A model generated the notes under the pieces. That model was not told where the DNA came from, ran no database searches, and saw only the letters and a list, made by a program, of their open reading frames with translations. A stretch of DNA of 64,000 nt from Flavobacteriaceae bacterium EG-1 (GTDB lineage Bacteria; Bacteroidota; Bacteroidia; Flavobacteriales; Flavobacteriaceae): positions 872,760 to 936,759 of the forward strand of contig NZ_WJPK01000001.1 in NCBI RefSeq assembly GCF_009649685.1. The letters are read 5' to 3'. The position numbers and the translations under genes were made by a program. This document shows positions 8,718 to 17,563 of this stretch, in pieces. How positions within the stretch are numbered: the stretch's first letter is position 1; every line of letters begins with the position of its first letter.

Positions 8718-10424
8718 TTATTCATTAATTCTTTTAACTGCCCGAACAAGGAACTTTCTTGATTCGCGTACATTACTGTAATGAAATGACATGTTGCCAT
8801 CACTAAAGCGAACCATTCGTGATTGTATTTTCTGATATAATGTTGAACTCCAATATAGTTCTTCAGCGAAATCACCGCTATTATTACCACCTTTACCGAT
8901 GGTATTATACATCATTTTTAATTCAATTTGTGTTGGTAATCGCCAACCATCACCTAATTGCTCATTTATTTGCATAGCACTTTTCCAAGACATTGGTCCA
9001 GCATCTTTAGTATGTGCAACCAAAGCTGCTTTATTGGATTTATCAATATTGAAAACAATTCCACCGGCATAGGAATCACCTATTTCCAAATCTGAAAAAT
9101 TTGAATTTCCTTTGGAAGGAACATTTTCTACCGGAGTTTCTACCACTGATTCTTCTTGTATAGTTTCTTCAGGAACTACTACAATCGTTTCGTCTTCGGT
9201 ACTAACTTCTGCTTCCTCAGTAGTGATTACATCGTTTATCTTTGTTGTATTAGTTTCTGGCATAACTGGATCAGTTTTATCCGTATCTCCATCAGAATCA
9301 TAAAAAATATAAAACCCTGCAGCAACAAAAAGTACTCCTATCAGTACTAAAAGACTTTTTTTATTAAATAATGAACTTTCTTCCTGTTCATCCTTATCAA
9401 TGACTTCTTCATATTCTTCAGTAAGATTTTGATAAGCTTCATTCGCTTCTTCTTGCTCTAGCAACCTCTGCTCCTCTTCTGCTTCTCTTTGTGCTTCTTC
9501 CTCCAACAATAATCGTTGATCTTCCTCAGCCTTTAATTTTGCCAATCGTTGCTCTTCTTCTCTTAACTGTTCTTCAACTGCCTTTCGCTGCGCTTCTTTT
9601 TCTTCTTGGAGTAATCTTTCTTGTTCAGCCCTTAATTGTGCTTCCTTTTCTGCCTCTAGTATTTTTTGCTCTCGTTCAAGCTTTTCTTTAGCTTCTTCAG
9701 CTTTTCTCTCTGCAGCTCTCACAGCTTCAATTCGTTCTTGCTCTATTTTAGCTGCCTTTTCTTGTTCCGCTGCTGCTCTTTTTTTAGCAGCTGCCTCTTC
9801 TAATAGTCGCTCTGCTTTGGCATCATGTTTCTGAGCAACTAAACTATCTTCATTGGTATCTACTTCATCAAAAAAACTAAGTTCTAATTGATCTTCAACT
9901 TTTTTAACCTGCTCAATTTTATTTTTAACTATTGTTGTTTCATTACTTTCTCCTCTAATATCTGCTATTACTTTTTTTAAAGCATTACCAACTTCGTTAA
10001 AAGCTTTTTCCGGTACATCCCAATTTTCTATCGGTCTTTTTTTGTCGGGTAAAACATCTAATTCATTAAGATTAAAATCATAATCATCAGATTTAAAATC
10101 TATTTGCCATTGGCAATCATCTACAAGTACAGGAATTACCGTTGCATCATTTGCTTTATACTTGTCAATAACATTTTTAAATTCCAGTTGTTGAATGAAT
10201 TTCGATTTCATAAAGTCAGAACTGACTAACATTAAAAAAATATCTGCAAAATCCATGTGAGATTCGACTTTAGGCTTCCAACTTTTTCCTGGTAAAATTG
10301 GATCATCTGCCCAAATAGTTATAGCGCCATTGGCCACCAATGTATTTAGTGATTGTCTTAATTGCAATAAAACGTTTTTATCTTCCCAAGCGTAAATCGC
10401 AAAAATATTGGTCTTCCGACTCAT
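8718..10424 (-). CDS. TIR-domain protein with long coiled coil, one membrane span and C-terminal DUF1566 domain
   Basis: A 568-residue multidomain protein. Residues 1-150 form a Toll/interleukin-1 receptor domain: IFAIYAWEDK at the start, ITIWADDPILPGKSW (BB-loop region), ADIFLMLVSSDFMKS, and FIQQLEF, in which E81 lies where NAD-cleaving TIRs carry the catalytic glutamate. Residues about 200-345 are a charged K/E/A/Q-rich coiled coil. Residues 357-375 are a single membrane span (LLVLIGVLFVAAGFYIFY). After an acidic Thr-rich linker, residues about 447-566 form a DUF1566/Lcl-type domain (GGIVF, MSWKSAM, GWRLPTQIEL, YWSST, VRAVK). The TIR and coil should be cytoplasmic and DUF1566 external. Role unknown; signalling or immunity are both open. 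Confidence 0.88.
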   Translation of the reverse strand: MSRKTNIFAIYAWEDKNVLLQLRQSLNTLVANGAITIWADDPILPGKSWKPKVESHMDFADIFLMLVSSDFMKSKFIQQLEFKNVIDKYKANDATVIPVLVDDCQWQIDFKSDDYDFNLNELDVLPDKKRPIENWDVPEKAFNEVGNALKKVIADIRGESNETTIVKNKIEQVKKVEDQLELSFFDEVDTNEDSLVAQKHDAKAERLLEEAAAKKRAAAEQEKAAKIEQERIEAVRAAERKAEEAKEKLEREQKILEAEKEAQLRAEQERLLQEEKEAQRKAVEEQLREEEQRLAKLKAEEDQRLLLEEEAQREAEEEQRLLEQEEANEAYQNLTEEYEEVIDKDEQEESSLFNKKSLLVLIGVLFVAAGFYIFYDSDGDTDKTDPVMPETNTTKINDVITTEEAEVSTEDETIVVVPEETIQEESVVETPVENVPSKGNSNFSDLEIGDSYAGGIVFNIDKSNKAALVAHTKDAGPMSWKSAMQINEQLGDGWRLPTQIELKMMYNTIGKGGNNSGDFAEELYWSSTLYQKIQSRMVRFSDGNMSFHYSNVRESRKFLVRAVKRINE

Positions 10425-10470
10425 TCCTCAAACAATTTTGTAGTAGAATTCAACTTGTTTCTTCTTAAAA

Positions 10471-10499
10471 CAAATATAAGCATGCTTTGCGCTTTACAA
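10471..10499 (-). promoter_or_regulatory. Bacteroidota-type promoter for the TIR gene
   Basis: Read on the minus strand, TTG (complement of 10497-10499), an 18-base spacer and TATATTTG (complement of 10471-10478) match the -33/-7 consensus. The -7 box is 46 bases from the ATG at 10424, giving a short leader. Confidence 0.7.
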
Positions 10500-10615
10500 T
10501 TGTTTGAAAAACATTGTTTTCAACAGCCGACCTTTATAACTTTAACCATGCGCTATTTTGCATATCATTCGGAGTTTACAAAAATTTATATTTTTCTATT
10601 TTAAGCCATTATTTA

Positions 10616-11584
10616 ATGAGATATATTATTCTAGCAATATTACTTTTTCTTACAATATGTTGTACCGCTCAAATTAATGTCATCTTCGATACCGATATTG
10701 ATTCTGATGTAGACGATGTTCAGGCCTTAGCCATGTTACATGCCTATCAAAAATTAGGAAAAATTGATTTAATCGGTGTCGTAGTTACCAGCAATGATTC
10801 GTATTCATACCAATGTGTTGACGCTATAAATACATTTTACAGTCGACCTAATATTCCAATTGGATTTTTAAAACAACAAGAAAAAATTGAGAACTTCTCG
10901 AAATATACCAAACAAGTAAGTGTCGCTTTCCCCAAGAATTTAAATTCAATAAACGAAACCACTGAATCAGCCCGTTTATACCGAAAACTGTTATTGCAAA
11001 GTGAAGACAATAGTGTTGTGATAGTAACGGTAGGTCATTTAACTAGTCTTCAGAATTTATTACAATCTGAAGGTGACGATTTATCACCATTGAGTGGAAA
11101 AGAATTGGTGACAAAAAAGGTAAATAAATGGCTATGTATGGGCGGAAATTATCCTGAAGGAAAAGAAGCTAACTTCTATCGCCCTGATCCTCTTTCAACA
11201 TTGTATTGCATCACTAATTGGGAAAAAGAAGTTATTTTCTGCGGCTGGGAAGTTGGTAATAAAATAATTACCGGTGGAGCTTATTTAAAGTCCAAACTAA
11301 ACAAAAGCAACCCTGTTTACTTAGGATACAAATTGTACAACAATTTTACGGGAAGACCCGCATGGGATCAAGTAGCGGTAATGCTTTTAGATCATGAAAC
11401 TTTGTCTAATTATTTTGACTTCAATTCAAACGGATATGTTTCTCTAGCTAAAGATGGTAGCAATAAATGGAATGCTGGCGAACAACAACCAAACAAAAAG
11501 CACACCATTGTATCCTTAAAAGAAAATGTAAATCCGGATGTTATTGCCAGAGCCATGGATAATTTAATTCTAAATATAAATTAA
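10616..11584 (+). CDS. Secreted nucleoside hydrolase-like protein
   Basis: A 322-residue protein of the inosine-uridine nucleoside hydrolase type. I start it at the ATG at 10616 rather than the upstream in-frame ATG at 10514, because MRYIILAILLFLTICCTAQ is an evident signal peptide and the preceding 34 codons overlap the TIR gene promoter region. The metal-site motif appears as VIFDTDIDSDVDDVQALAML, the family DTDxxxDxDD. VTVGHLTSLQNLL and WLCMGGNY match the middle of the family, and an aspartate in GRPAWDQVAV is near the C-terminal part. The export signal and the loose fit to the standard C-terminal histidine make the exact substrate uncertain; it could cleave ribosides or another N-glycoside. 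Confidence 0.83.
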   Translation: MRYIILAILLFLTICCTAQINVIFDTDIDSDVDDVQALAMLHAYQKLGKIDLIGVVVTSNDSYSYQCVDAINTFYSRPNIPIGFLKQQEKIENFSKYTKQVSVAFPKNLNSINETTESARLYRKLLLQSEDNSVVIVTVGHLTSLQNLLQSEGDDLSPLSGKELVTKKVNKWLCMGGNYPEGKEANFYRPDPLSTLYCITNWEKEVIFCGWEVGNKIITGGAYLKSKLNKSNPVYLGYKLYNNFTGRPAWDQVAVMLLDHETLSNYFDFNSNGYVSLAKDGSNKWNAGEQQPNKKHTIVSLKENVNPDVIARAMDNLILNIN

Positions 11585-11585
11585 A

Positions 11586-13121
11586 CTACCCCAACCAACC
11601 ATCACGATCCAAACTTCTGTACTGAATAGCTTCAGCAATATGGGTACCATTTACCGCTGCCATATTTTCTAAATCCGCAATCGTACGAGCCACTTTTAAA
11701 ATTCGGTCATAGGCACGTGCAGAAAGATTGAGTCGTTCCATAGCATTTTTAAGCAGTAATTTAGAAGCCTCATCCAACTTACAATATTCCCGAATTTGCT
11801 TGGTATTCATTTGCGCATTATAATGCACGTTTTCTAACTCTGCGAATCGAACCGTTTGTAATTCGCGTGCTGCAGTTACTCTTTTTCTAATTGCAACACT
11901 CCCCTCTCCTTTTCGTTCCTCAGAGAGTTTTTCAAAAGGCACCGGCGTAACTTCAATATGAATGTCAATTCGATCTAATAAAGGTCCTGAAATTTTACCT
12001 AAATACCGTTGCATTTCTGCGGGAGAAGAGGTTACAGGAGCATCAGGATCATTAAAATAACCCCCTGGACTAGGGTTCATACTAGCAACTAACATAAAAC
12101 TACTAGGATAGGTTACTGTAAATTTTGCTCTAGATATGGTGACTTCACGATCTTCCAGTGGCTGTCGCATAACTTCCAATACGCCTCTTTTAAATTCTGG
12201 CAATTCATCTAAAAAAAGCACACCATTATGTGAAAGCGAAATTTCTCCCGGTTGTGGGTACGCCCCACCTCCTACTAAAGCCACATCAGAAATTGTGTGA
12301 TGTGGACTTCTAAATGGTCGCTGACTCATTAATCCTGTATTCTTAACCTTGCCCACAACACTATGAATTTTTGTAGTTTCAAGTGCTTCATGCAAGGTCA
12401 TTGGCGGTAAAATGGAAGGTAATCTTTTGGCCAACATTGTTTTCCCAGACCCTGGAGGACCTATTAGTATGATATTATGACCACCTGCCGCAGCAATTTC
12501 CATACAACGTTTGATACTTTCTTGTCCTTTTACATCAGAGAAATCAAATTCAGGAAAATCTAGATTTTTATAAAATTCTGCACGTGTATCAACAATAGTC
12601 TGTTCTAAGGGAGTTTCGGTATCAAAAAAGTCAATCACCTGTTTAATATTATCAACCCCATATACTTTTAAATCTCCAACAATGGCCGCTTCCTTAGCAT
12701 TTTGGCTAGGTAAAATAAAACCCGTAAAACCTTCTTCTCTTGCCTTAACAGCTATAGGTAAAGCACCTTTAATAGGTTGTAAACTTCCATCTAAAGAAAG
12801 CTCACCCATGATTATATACTTTTCTAAATTTTTAGATTGAATTTGATTTGAAGCTGTTAATATTCCCAGAGCCAAAGTAAGGTCATAGGCAGAACCTTCT
12901 TTCCGCATATCGGCCGGTGCCATATTGATTGTAATTTTCTTACCCGGAATTTTATAGCCGTTATTCAAAAGAGCAGCTGCAATGCGGTAATTACTTTCTT
13001 TAATGGCATTATCGGGCAGACCAACCAAATGGTAACCCACTCCAATATCGATGTTAACTTCAACTGTTATAGTTGTAGCCTCTACCCCAAAGACAGCACT
13101 TCCGAAGACTTTTGTAAGCAT
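11586..13121 (-). CDS. comM: YifB/ComM family Mg-chelatase-like AAA+ ATPase
   Basis: A 511-residue AAA+ protein of the YifB/ComM type. ComM in naturally competent bacteria is a branch-migration helicase that extends donor DNA during transformation. N-terminal Lon-protease-like domain (KVFGSAVFGVEA to about residue 170), Walker A GPPGSGKTML, Walker B GVLFLDELPEF, sensor region SMNPSPGGYFNDPD, arginine finger area LLDRIDIHIEV, and a C-terminal helical domain (LSARAYDRILKVARTIADL). Length is standard. It is the last gene of the tilS-dsbD-acylase-yifB run; 5 bases separate it from the acylase stop-start junction. Competence in this organism is not shown by the window. Confidence 0.93.
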   Translation of the reverse strand: MLTKVFGSAVFGVEATTITVEVNIDIGVGYHLVGLPDNAIKESNYRIAAALLNNGYKIPGKKITINMAPADMRKEGSAYDLTLALGILTASNQIQSKNLEKYIIMGELSLDGSLQPIKGALPIAVKAREEGFTGFILPSQNAKEAAIVGDLKVYGVDNIKQVIDFFDTETPLEQTIVDTRAEFYKNLDFPEFDFSDVKGQESIKRCMEIAAAGGHNIILIGPPGSGKTMLAKRLPSILPPMTLHEALETTKIHSVVGKVKNTGLMSQRPFRSPHHTISDVALVGGGAYPQPGEISLSHNGVLFLDELPEFKRGVLEVMRQPLEDREVTISRAKFTVTYPSSFMLVASMNPSPGGYFNDPDAPVTSSPAEMQRYLGKISGPLLDRIDIHIEVTPVPFEKLSEERKGEGSVAIRKRVTAARELQTVRFAELENVHYNAQMNTKQIREYCKLDEASKLLLKNAMERLNLSARAYDRILKVARTIADLENMAAVNGTHIAEAIQYRSLDRDGWLG

Positions 13122-13126
13122 ACATG

Positions 13127-15523
13127 TTAGTGTTCTGTAGGCCTAAATGTAAGTAAAGATTTTGAAGTTGATTCAATTTCGGCTTTATTCAGCATCATTT
13201 TACGAAATTCTCCCTTAACATACATTTCTGCTTGATCTCTATAATGCTCACTTAATGGATTGCCCGATTGCCCTGTAGGCAGTATACTTAAGCTGTTTTC
13301 TATATCTGAAAAATCGATAACTCTTCTAGTCGATGGCCCAGAACTCACTTTGTAAAAACCATCATCTGAATATCCAAAACCTAGATTATTTATTACTTCT
13401 CGGGTTCCGTTGATGGGAAAAGGCCCAACATTAAAATATTCTCGCAATGCTTCAACCTGTCCCAAAGGGTGACCGTGTTCTATAGTATGCACTTTATCCC
13501 ATGTCCATGTAGTAGCATCTGTACCAAAATCTTCTACCAGCGAATTAAAAGCCTCTTTAAAAGCATTAGTAACAATTGTTTGCCGAGTTTCCTTTATAGC
13601 TGAAGTACTAACATCATCCCACCAAATCGAACTTTCATTTGCTATAAACCCTGCAATCATTCGTTTAAAGAAATGGGTTGATAATAACTGTGAAAACTGC
13701 TCTGCGCCAATTTCATCCTGTAAAGATTTTTTCATTACCAAATAAACCCAACGGTGAAATAATGCACCTTCCGTATTTTCTACTGTATAATTTGCATCCC
13801 AGTTTTTTAATTTATCAAGAACCACTGTTTCGGCCTCAGTCAATTGTTCAGTATCGATAACACTTTCTAAACTTTTAATTATTGACGGATTCACCGCTGA
13901 AGTAACATCATTAATCATTTCACTGGCGGAAGCAATATCCCAATCATTTTTTGCTGCTAACAATTGTGTAATTCGTTTGGCTCTATTTTCAGGTAAATAA
14001 TACCCCGGATAGTAACGACCATTAATAGAGTCTGGTTGATTATTTGCGGAATACACAAAATTATTAGTTGGATTCTCTGCCTGTGGATTTTGAGAAAAAT
14101 CATAAAAAGCGAGACGCTCATCTTTTCCTGTTGTTCCATCTAAAATAAACTTGGTGTCTGTACTATCCGGCATTTCATACAATTTAGCACTTGCATACCA
14201 CCCAATATTACCCTTAGCATCACCATACATAATATTTAAACCCGGTGCGTGAATATTAGGCAATGCCATTTTAAAATCGTTCAAGTTTTTAGCATGTGAA
14301 ATTCCAAAAACAGCATCAAGAACTTTACCTTCAGCCTGCGTGTAAATCCATGACATACTCACGGGGCGTTCCGTTTTTATTCCATCAAAAATAGCATTTA
14401 CAATAGGGCCATGACGCGTTTTCTTATATTCAAAAACAACATCTTCAGCATCTTTAACTTTTATAGTTTTAGATATAGTTTCAATAGTTTTCCATCCGTT
14501 TTCTGTCTTAAATTTTGTTCCATCATCGTTCAATTCTTCGAAATAAAAATCAATATCATCGTTTTCAAACATTGTAACACCATAGGCTAAATCACGATTA
14601 TGCCCCAACAAAGCATATGGCATACCTGCAAGATGGTATCCGTACATTTCATAAGTAGGTGTTACCACATGAGCTTCATACCAAACTGAGGGTTGTGCAA
14701 AGCCAATATGAGGGTCATTCGTAAAAATAACCTTACCATTTTTTGTTTTATCGGGTGCAATTGCCCAACTATTACTGCCTTCAAATTGAGGCAAGGGCAA
14801 TTTGTTTAACGCCGCAACAGTTGCTGTTGTTATTGAATTTGAAATTGAATTATATGGAACACTAGGTCTATTTCCTATTAAAACCGATGTAGTTTCAACA
14901 TCAATGGCTAAATCTTTGAGGTATTCAACTCCTAATTCATTTTTAATATTTGTTACTAAAGGATCAGTTTTATGGGCCATTGCAAAACTAAAAGCCATAT
15001 ACCCCAAAGAATTGTAAACGTCTTTCAATTCAAACGGAGTTTTTTCCAAACCTGTTAAATAATATTCTACAGGTGTTGGTCCTTCTTCAATGAACTGATT
15101 TATGCCGTCTATATAGGCATTTGCCATTTGGGTAGTGGGACTATGCATGTCAAGTTTAGCTATAGTCTCATTTGTATTTTCGTCGATACCTAATGATAAA
15201 AATAACTTATCGGTAACTAATAAATCAGCACCAAAAACCTCTGATAATCTACCGGTACCCACACGCCGTAATAATTCCATTTGCCATAGTCTATCTTGCG
15301 CATGTACATAACCTAATGTTCGCATAGCATCAACTTCATCAATGGCATAAATGTGTGGTATTCCATAGGTGTCAAAATACACATTCACTTCATTATTAAG
15401 TCCTATTAAATCTTTAGAACCTTCATAATCAGGAGAAAGTGAAACCTTAAAATAAATAGTTAGTATTGTTAGAATGGCAATTAAGCCTAGTAGAAGCCAT
15501 CCTATAATTTTTAGTATTCGCAT
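13127..15523 (-). CDS. Penicillin acylase family protein
   Basis: A 798-residue Ntn-hydrolase of the penicillin acylase/acyl-homoserine-lactone acylase family. An N-terminal anchor or uncleaved signal (about residues 5-27) sends it to the periplasm. The alpha chain includes YGIPHIYA and ALGYVHAQDRLWQME-like sequence (here RTLGYVHAQDRLWQMELLRR). The autoprocessing nucleophile lies in GSNSWAIAP, where the first serine after glycine becomes the new N-terminus. NDPHIGFAQPSVWYE and the later YSANNQP follow the family. Activity could be on acyl amides of peptides, antibiotics or lactones; the substrate cannot be assigned. Sits between dsbD and yifB on the same strand. Confidence 0.91.
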   Translation of the reverse strand: MRILKIIGWLLLGLIAILTILTIYFKVSLSPDYEGSKDLIGLNNEVNVYFDTYGIPHIYAIDEVDAMRTLGYVHAQDRLWQMELLRRVGTGRLSEVFGADLLVTDKLFLSLGIDENTNETIAKLDMHSPTTQMANAYIDGINQFIEEGPTPVEYYLTGLEKTPFELKDVYNSLGYMAFSFAMAHKTDPLVTNIKNELGVEYLKDLAIDVETTSVLIGNRPSVPYNSISNSITTATVAALNKLPLPQFEGSNSWAIAPDKTKNGKVIFTNDPHIGFAQPSVWYEAHVVTPTYEMYGYHLAGMPYALLGHNRDLAYGVTMFENDDIDFYFEELNDDGTKFKTENGWKTIETISKTIKVKDAEDVVFEYKKTRHGPIVNAIFDGIKTERPVSMSWIYTQAEGKVLDAVFGISHAKNLNDFKMALPNIHAPGLNIMYGDAKGNIGWYASAKLYEMPDSTDTKFILDGTTGKDERLAFYDFSQNPQAENPTNNFVYSANNQPDSINGRYYPGYYLPENRAKRITQLLAAKNDWDIASASEMINDVTSAVNPSIIKSLESVIDTEQLTEAETVVLDKLKNWDANYTVENTEGALFHRWVYLVMKKSLQDEIGAEQFSQLLSTHFFKRMIAGFIANESSIWWDDVSTSAIKETRQTIVTNAFKEAFNSLVEDFGTDATTWTWDKVHTIEHGHPLGQVEALREYFNVGPFPINGTREVINNLGFGYSDDGFYKVSSGPSTRRVIDFSDIENSLSILPTGQSGNPLSEHYRDQAEMYVKGEFRKMMLNKAEIESTSKSLLTFRPTEH

Positions 15524-15592
15524 TTGAGGTAGTTTATACCGAAAGGTAAAACTATTCTACGAAAATAAAAGAGAAATTTTATTCAGAATTTT

Positions 15593-17563
15593 CTATTTCG
15601 TCACGGCTTTAAAAGCTTTTAATCCGTTTTCAAGCCACAGTTTATATGCTGCTGCATCGGTATATTGTACTGCCGAATTTAGAACTTCAAAATCGGGAGA
15701 AAGTAAAACATAATATGGTTGTGAAGCAGCATTAAAATTTATAGATTGAAAAGTACCCCACTTCTGCCCTATGGTTTCAATGGACTTTACACGACCCGAA
15801 TCGTATTGAAAATTAAATTTTTGTTTTTCACTTAATTCTTTCCGGTCATCCACATAGAGCGATATTAAAACATAATCTTCGTTTATAATCGAAAAAATAT
15901 CGGGCTCACTCCAAACATTTTCTTCCATTTTACGGCAGTTTACACATGCCCAACCAGTAAAATCTAATAAAATTGGTTTGTTCTCTTTTTTGGCAAAAGC
16001 AACACCTTCTTCAAAATCTTTAAAGCAATTTAATCCTAATGGACAATCGGTTTCTTTTTCGGCGAGTGTATAAAAATCAGGAGGTAAGAATCCGAATAAT
16101 TTTAACTTAACGGTATTCATTAATCCTAAAGATAAATACACGGCAAAAAGTACACTTAACACCCCAGTTGCTTTTCGTGGGGTAGTTAATTTTTGTTTCG
16201 GCCCATCATGCGGAAAACGAAATATTCCGAAAAGATATAAAGCTAACAGTACGAAAAGAACAATCCAAATAGCGATAAAAACCTCGCGTTTTAAAAAGTC
16301 CCATCCGCCAACTAAATCAGCATTTGATAAGAACTTAAATGCCAGTGCCAATTCTAAAAATCCTAATACTACTTTAACGGTAGTCATCCATCCACCAGAT
16401 TTCGGCAATGAATTTAACCAAGCCGGAAACAAAGCAAACAATGCAAATGGCAATGCTAACGCAACGCCGAATCCCGTCATTCCAGCAGAAAGATTATCAG
16501 CAACATCACCTTCGCCCAATACTGTCCCACCTAACAAGCCCCCTAAAATAGGACCTGTACAAGAGAAAGAAACAATAGCTAAAGTAACCGCCATAAAAAA
16601 GATACCTAATACTCCACCTACTTTAGAAGAAGCAGAATCCATTTTATTAGCCCATGAATTAGGTAAAGTAAGTTCGTAATACCCAAAGAATGAAAAAGCG
16701 AAGAATACAAAGATTAAAAAGAAGGCTAAGTTCAGCCAAATATTAGTGGCAATAGTATTTAAAATCTGCGAATCTACTGAATCAAATAAATGAAAGGGCA
16801 TACTTAATAAAAAGTAAATAACCACAATAAAAAAGCCGTATAAAATAGCGTTTGCAACTCCTTTTTGTTTGTTTCCAGAATGCTTGGTAAAAAATGAAAC
16901 AGTTAGTGGAATCATTGGAAAAACACATGGCGTTAATAGTGCAATTAATCCGCCTAAAAATCCCAGACCAAAAACAACCCAGATACTCGAACCACTGGTT
17001 ACCATATCTTCTGCGGATACGAGCCGTTCTTTATGTTTTAAATCTAGCTTAAGAGCTGCCCCCATAGCTAAACTTTTTTCATCAACAGTTTTTGCTTCAG
17101 TAACTACCGCACCACCATCAAGTACAAAACTAAAATCGGCTTCAGCAGGAATACAAACCTCTTTACAGACCTGATACCAAAGATTTACATCAATTTGACG
17201 AACATCAGTATTCAATAATTTTATACGCTGTTTAAATACCGCCTCTTTTTTAAAAAAAGTTTCGTCTACTTCAAAAATTTCACTGTATTCAGTTAGCGTC
17301 TCACTTTCGGTTGTTTTCCCTACCAGTTCAAAATGCTCATCAACTTTATGGAAGGTAAATTCAGAAGGCATAGAACCACCATCTGCAGTAAACTGCGAAT
17401 ACACATGCCAACCTTCATGAATTTTTCCCGAGAAAATTAGTTCATACTCGGTATCCGAAATTTTATTTAATTCTTGTGACCACAAAACAGGGTTTTCATC
17501 GTCTTGCGCAAACGAACTAAATCCGATGAGGAAAAATAAGATGTAGAAAAACTTGTATTGCAT
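15593..17563 (-). CDS. dsbD: Protein-disulfide reductase DsbD
   Basis: A 656-residue thiol:disulfide interchange protein that passes electrons from cytoplasmic thioredoxin to the periplasm. Order: signal peptide (about 1-19), N-terminal DsbD-alpha domain with a Cys pair in QVCKEVCIPAEAD, a central eight-span CcdA-like membrane domain (LTPCVFPMIPLTVSFFT and SCTGPILGG carry the transfer cysteines), and a C-terminal thioredoxin-like domain with DFTGWACVNCRKMEE (CVNC). All three redox modules keep their cysteines. Starts immediately at the tilS stop with a shared base pair (TAATG-type junction), so it is translationally coupled. Confidence 0.95.
   Translation of the reverse strand: MQYKFFYILFFLIGFSSFAQDDENPVLWSQELNKISDTEYELIFSGKIHEGWHVYSQFTADGGSMPSEFTFHKVDEHFELVGKTTESETLTEYSEIFEVDETFFKKEAVFKQRIKLLNTDVRQIDVNLWYQVCKEVCIPAEADFSFVLDGGAVVTEAKTVDEKSLAMGAALKLDLKHKERLVSAEDMVTSGSSIWVVFGLGFLGGLIALLTPCVFPMIPLTVSFFTKHSGNKQKGVANAILYGFFIVVIYFLLSMPFHLFDSVDSQILNTIATNIWLNLAFFLIFVFFAFSFFGYYELTLPNSWANKMDSASSKVGGVLGIFFMAVTLAIVSFSCTGPILGGLLGGTVLGEGDVADNLSAGMTGFGVALALPFALFALFPAWLNSLPKSGGWMTTVKVVLGFLELALAFKFLSNADLVGGWDFLKREVFIAIWIVLFVLLALYLFGIFRFPHDGPKQKLTTPRKATGVLSVLFAVYLSLGLMNTVKLKLFGFLPPDFYTLAEKETDCPLGLNCFKDFEEGVAFAKKENKPILLDFTGWACVNCRKMEENVWSEPDIFSIINEDYVLISLYVDDRKELSEKQKFNFQYDSGRVKSIETIGQKWGTFQSINFNAASQPYYVLLSPDFEVLNSAVQYTDAAAYKLWLENGLKAFKAVTK

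Noticed and set aside
9112-9691. Plus-strand open frames of hydrophobic or Ser/Thr-rich composition opposite the TIR gene
   Set aside because: They are antisense shadows of the Glu/Lys-rich coiled coil and acidic linker of the minus-strand gene.
8718-10424. Calling the TIR protein a proven anti-phage system
   Set aside because: No second defence gene (for example a Thoeris, CBASS or short-Argonaute partner) lies next to it; flanks are a lactonase and a nucleoside hydrolase-like gene.
10514-10615. N-terminal extension of the nucleoside hydrolase-like gene
   Set aside because: The 34 extra codons overlap the region between divergent promoters, and the signal peptide begins exactly at the ATG at 10616.
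16869-17174. 101-codon plus-strand frame opposite dsbD
   Set aside because: Antisense to conserved dsbD coding sequence, no promoter or family pattern.
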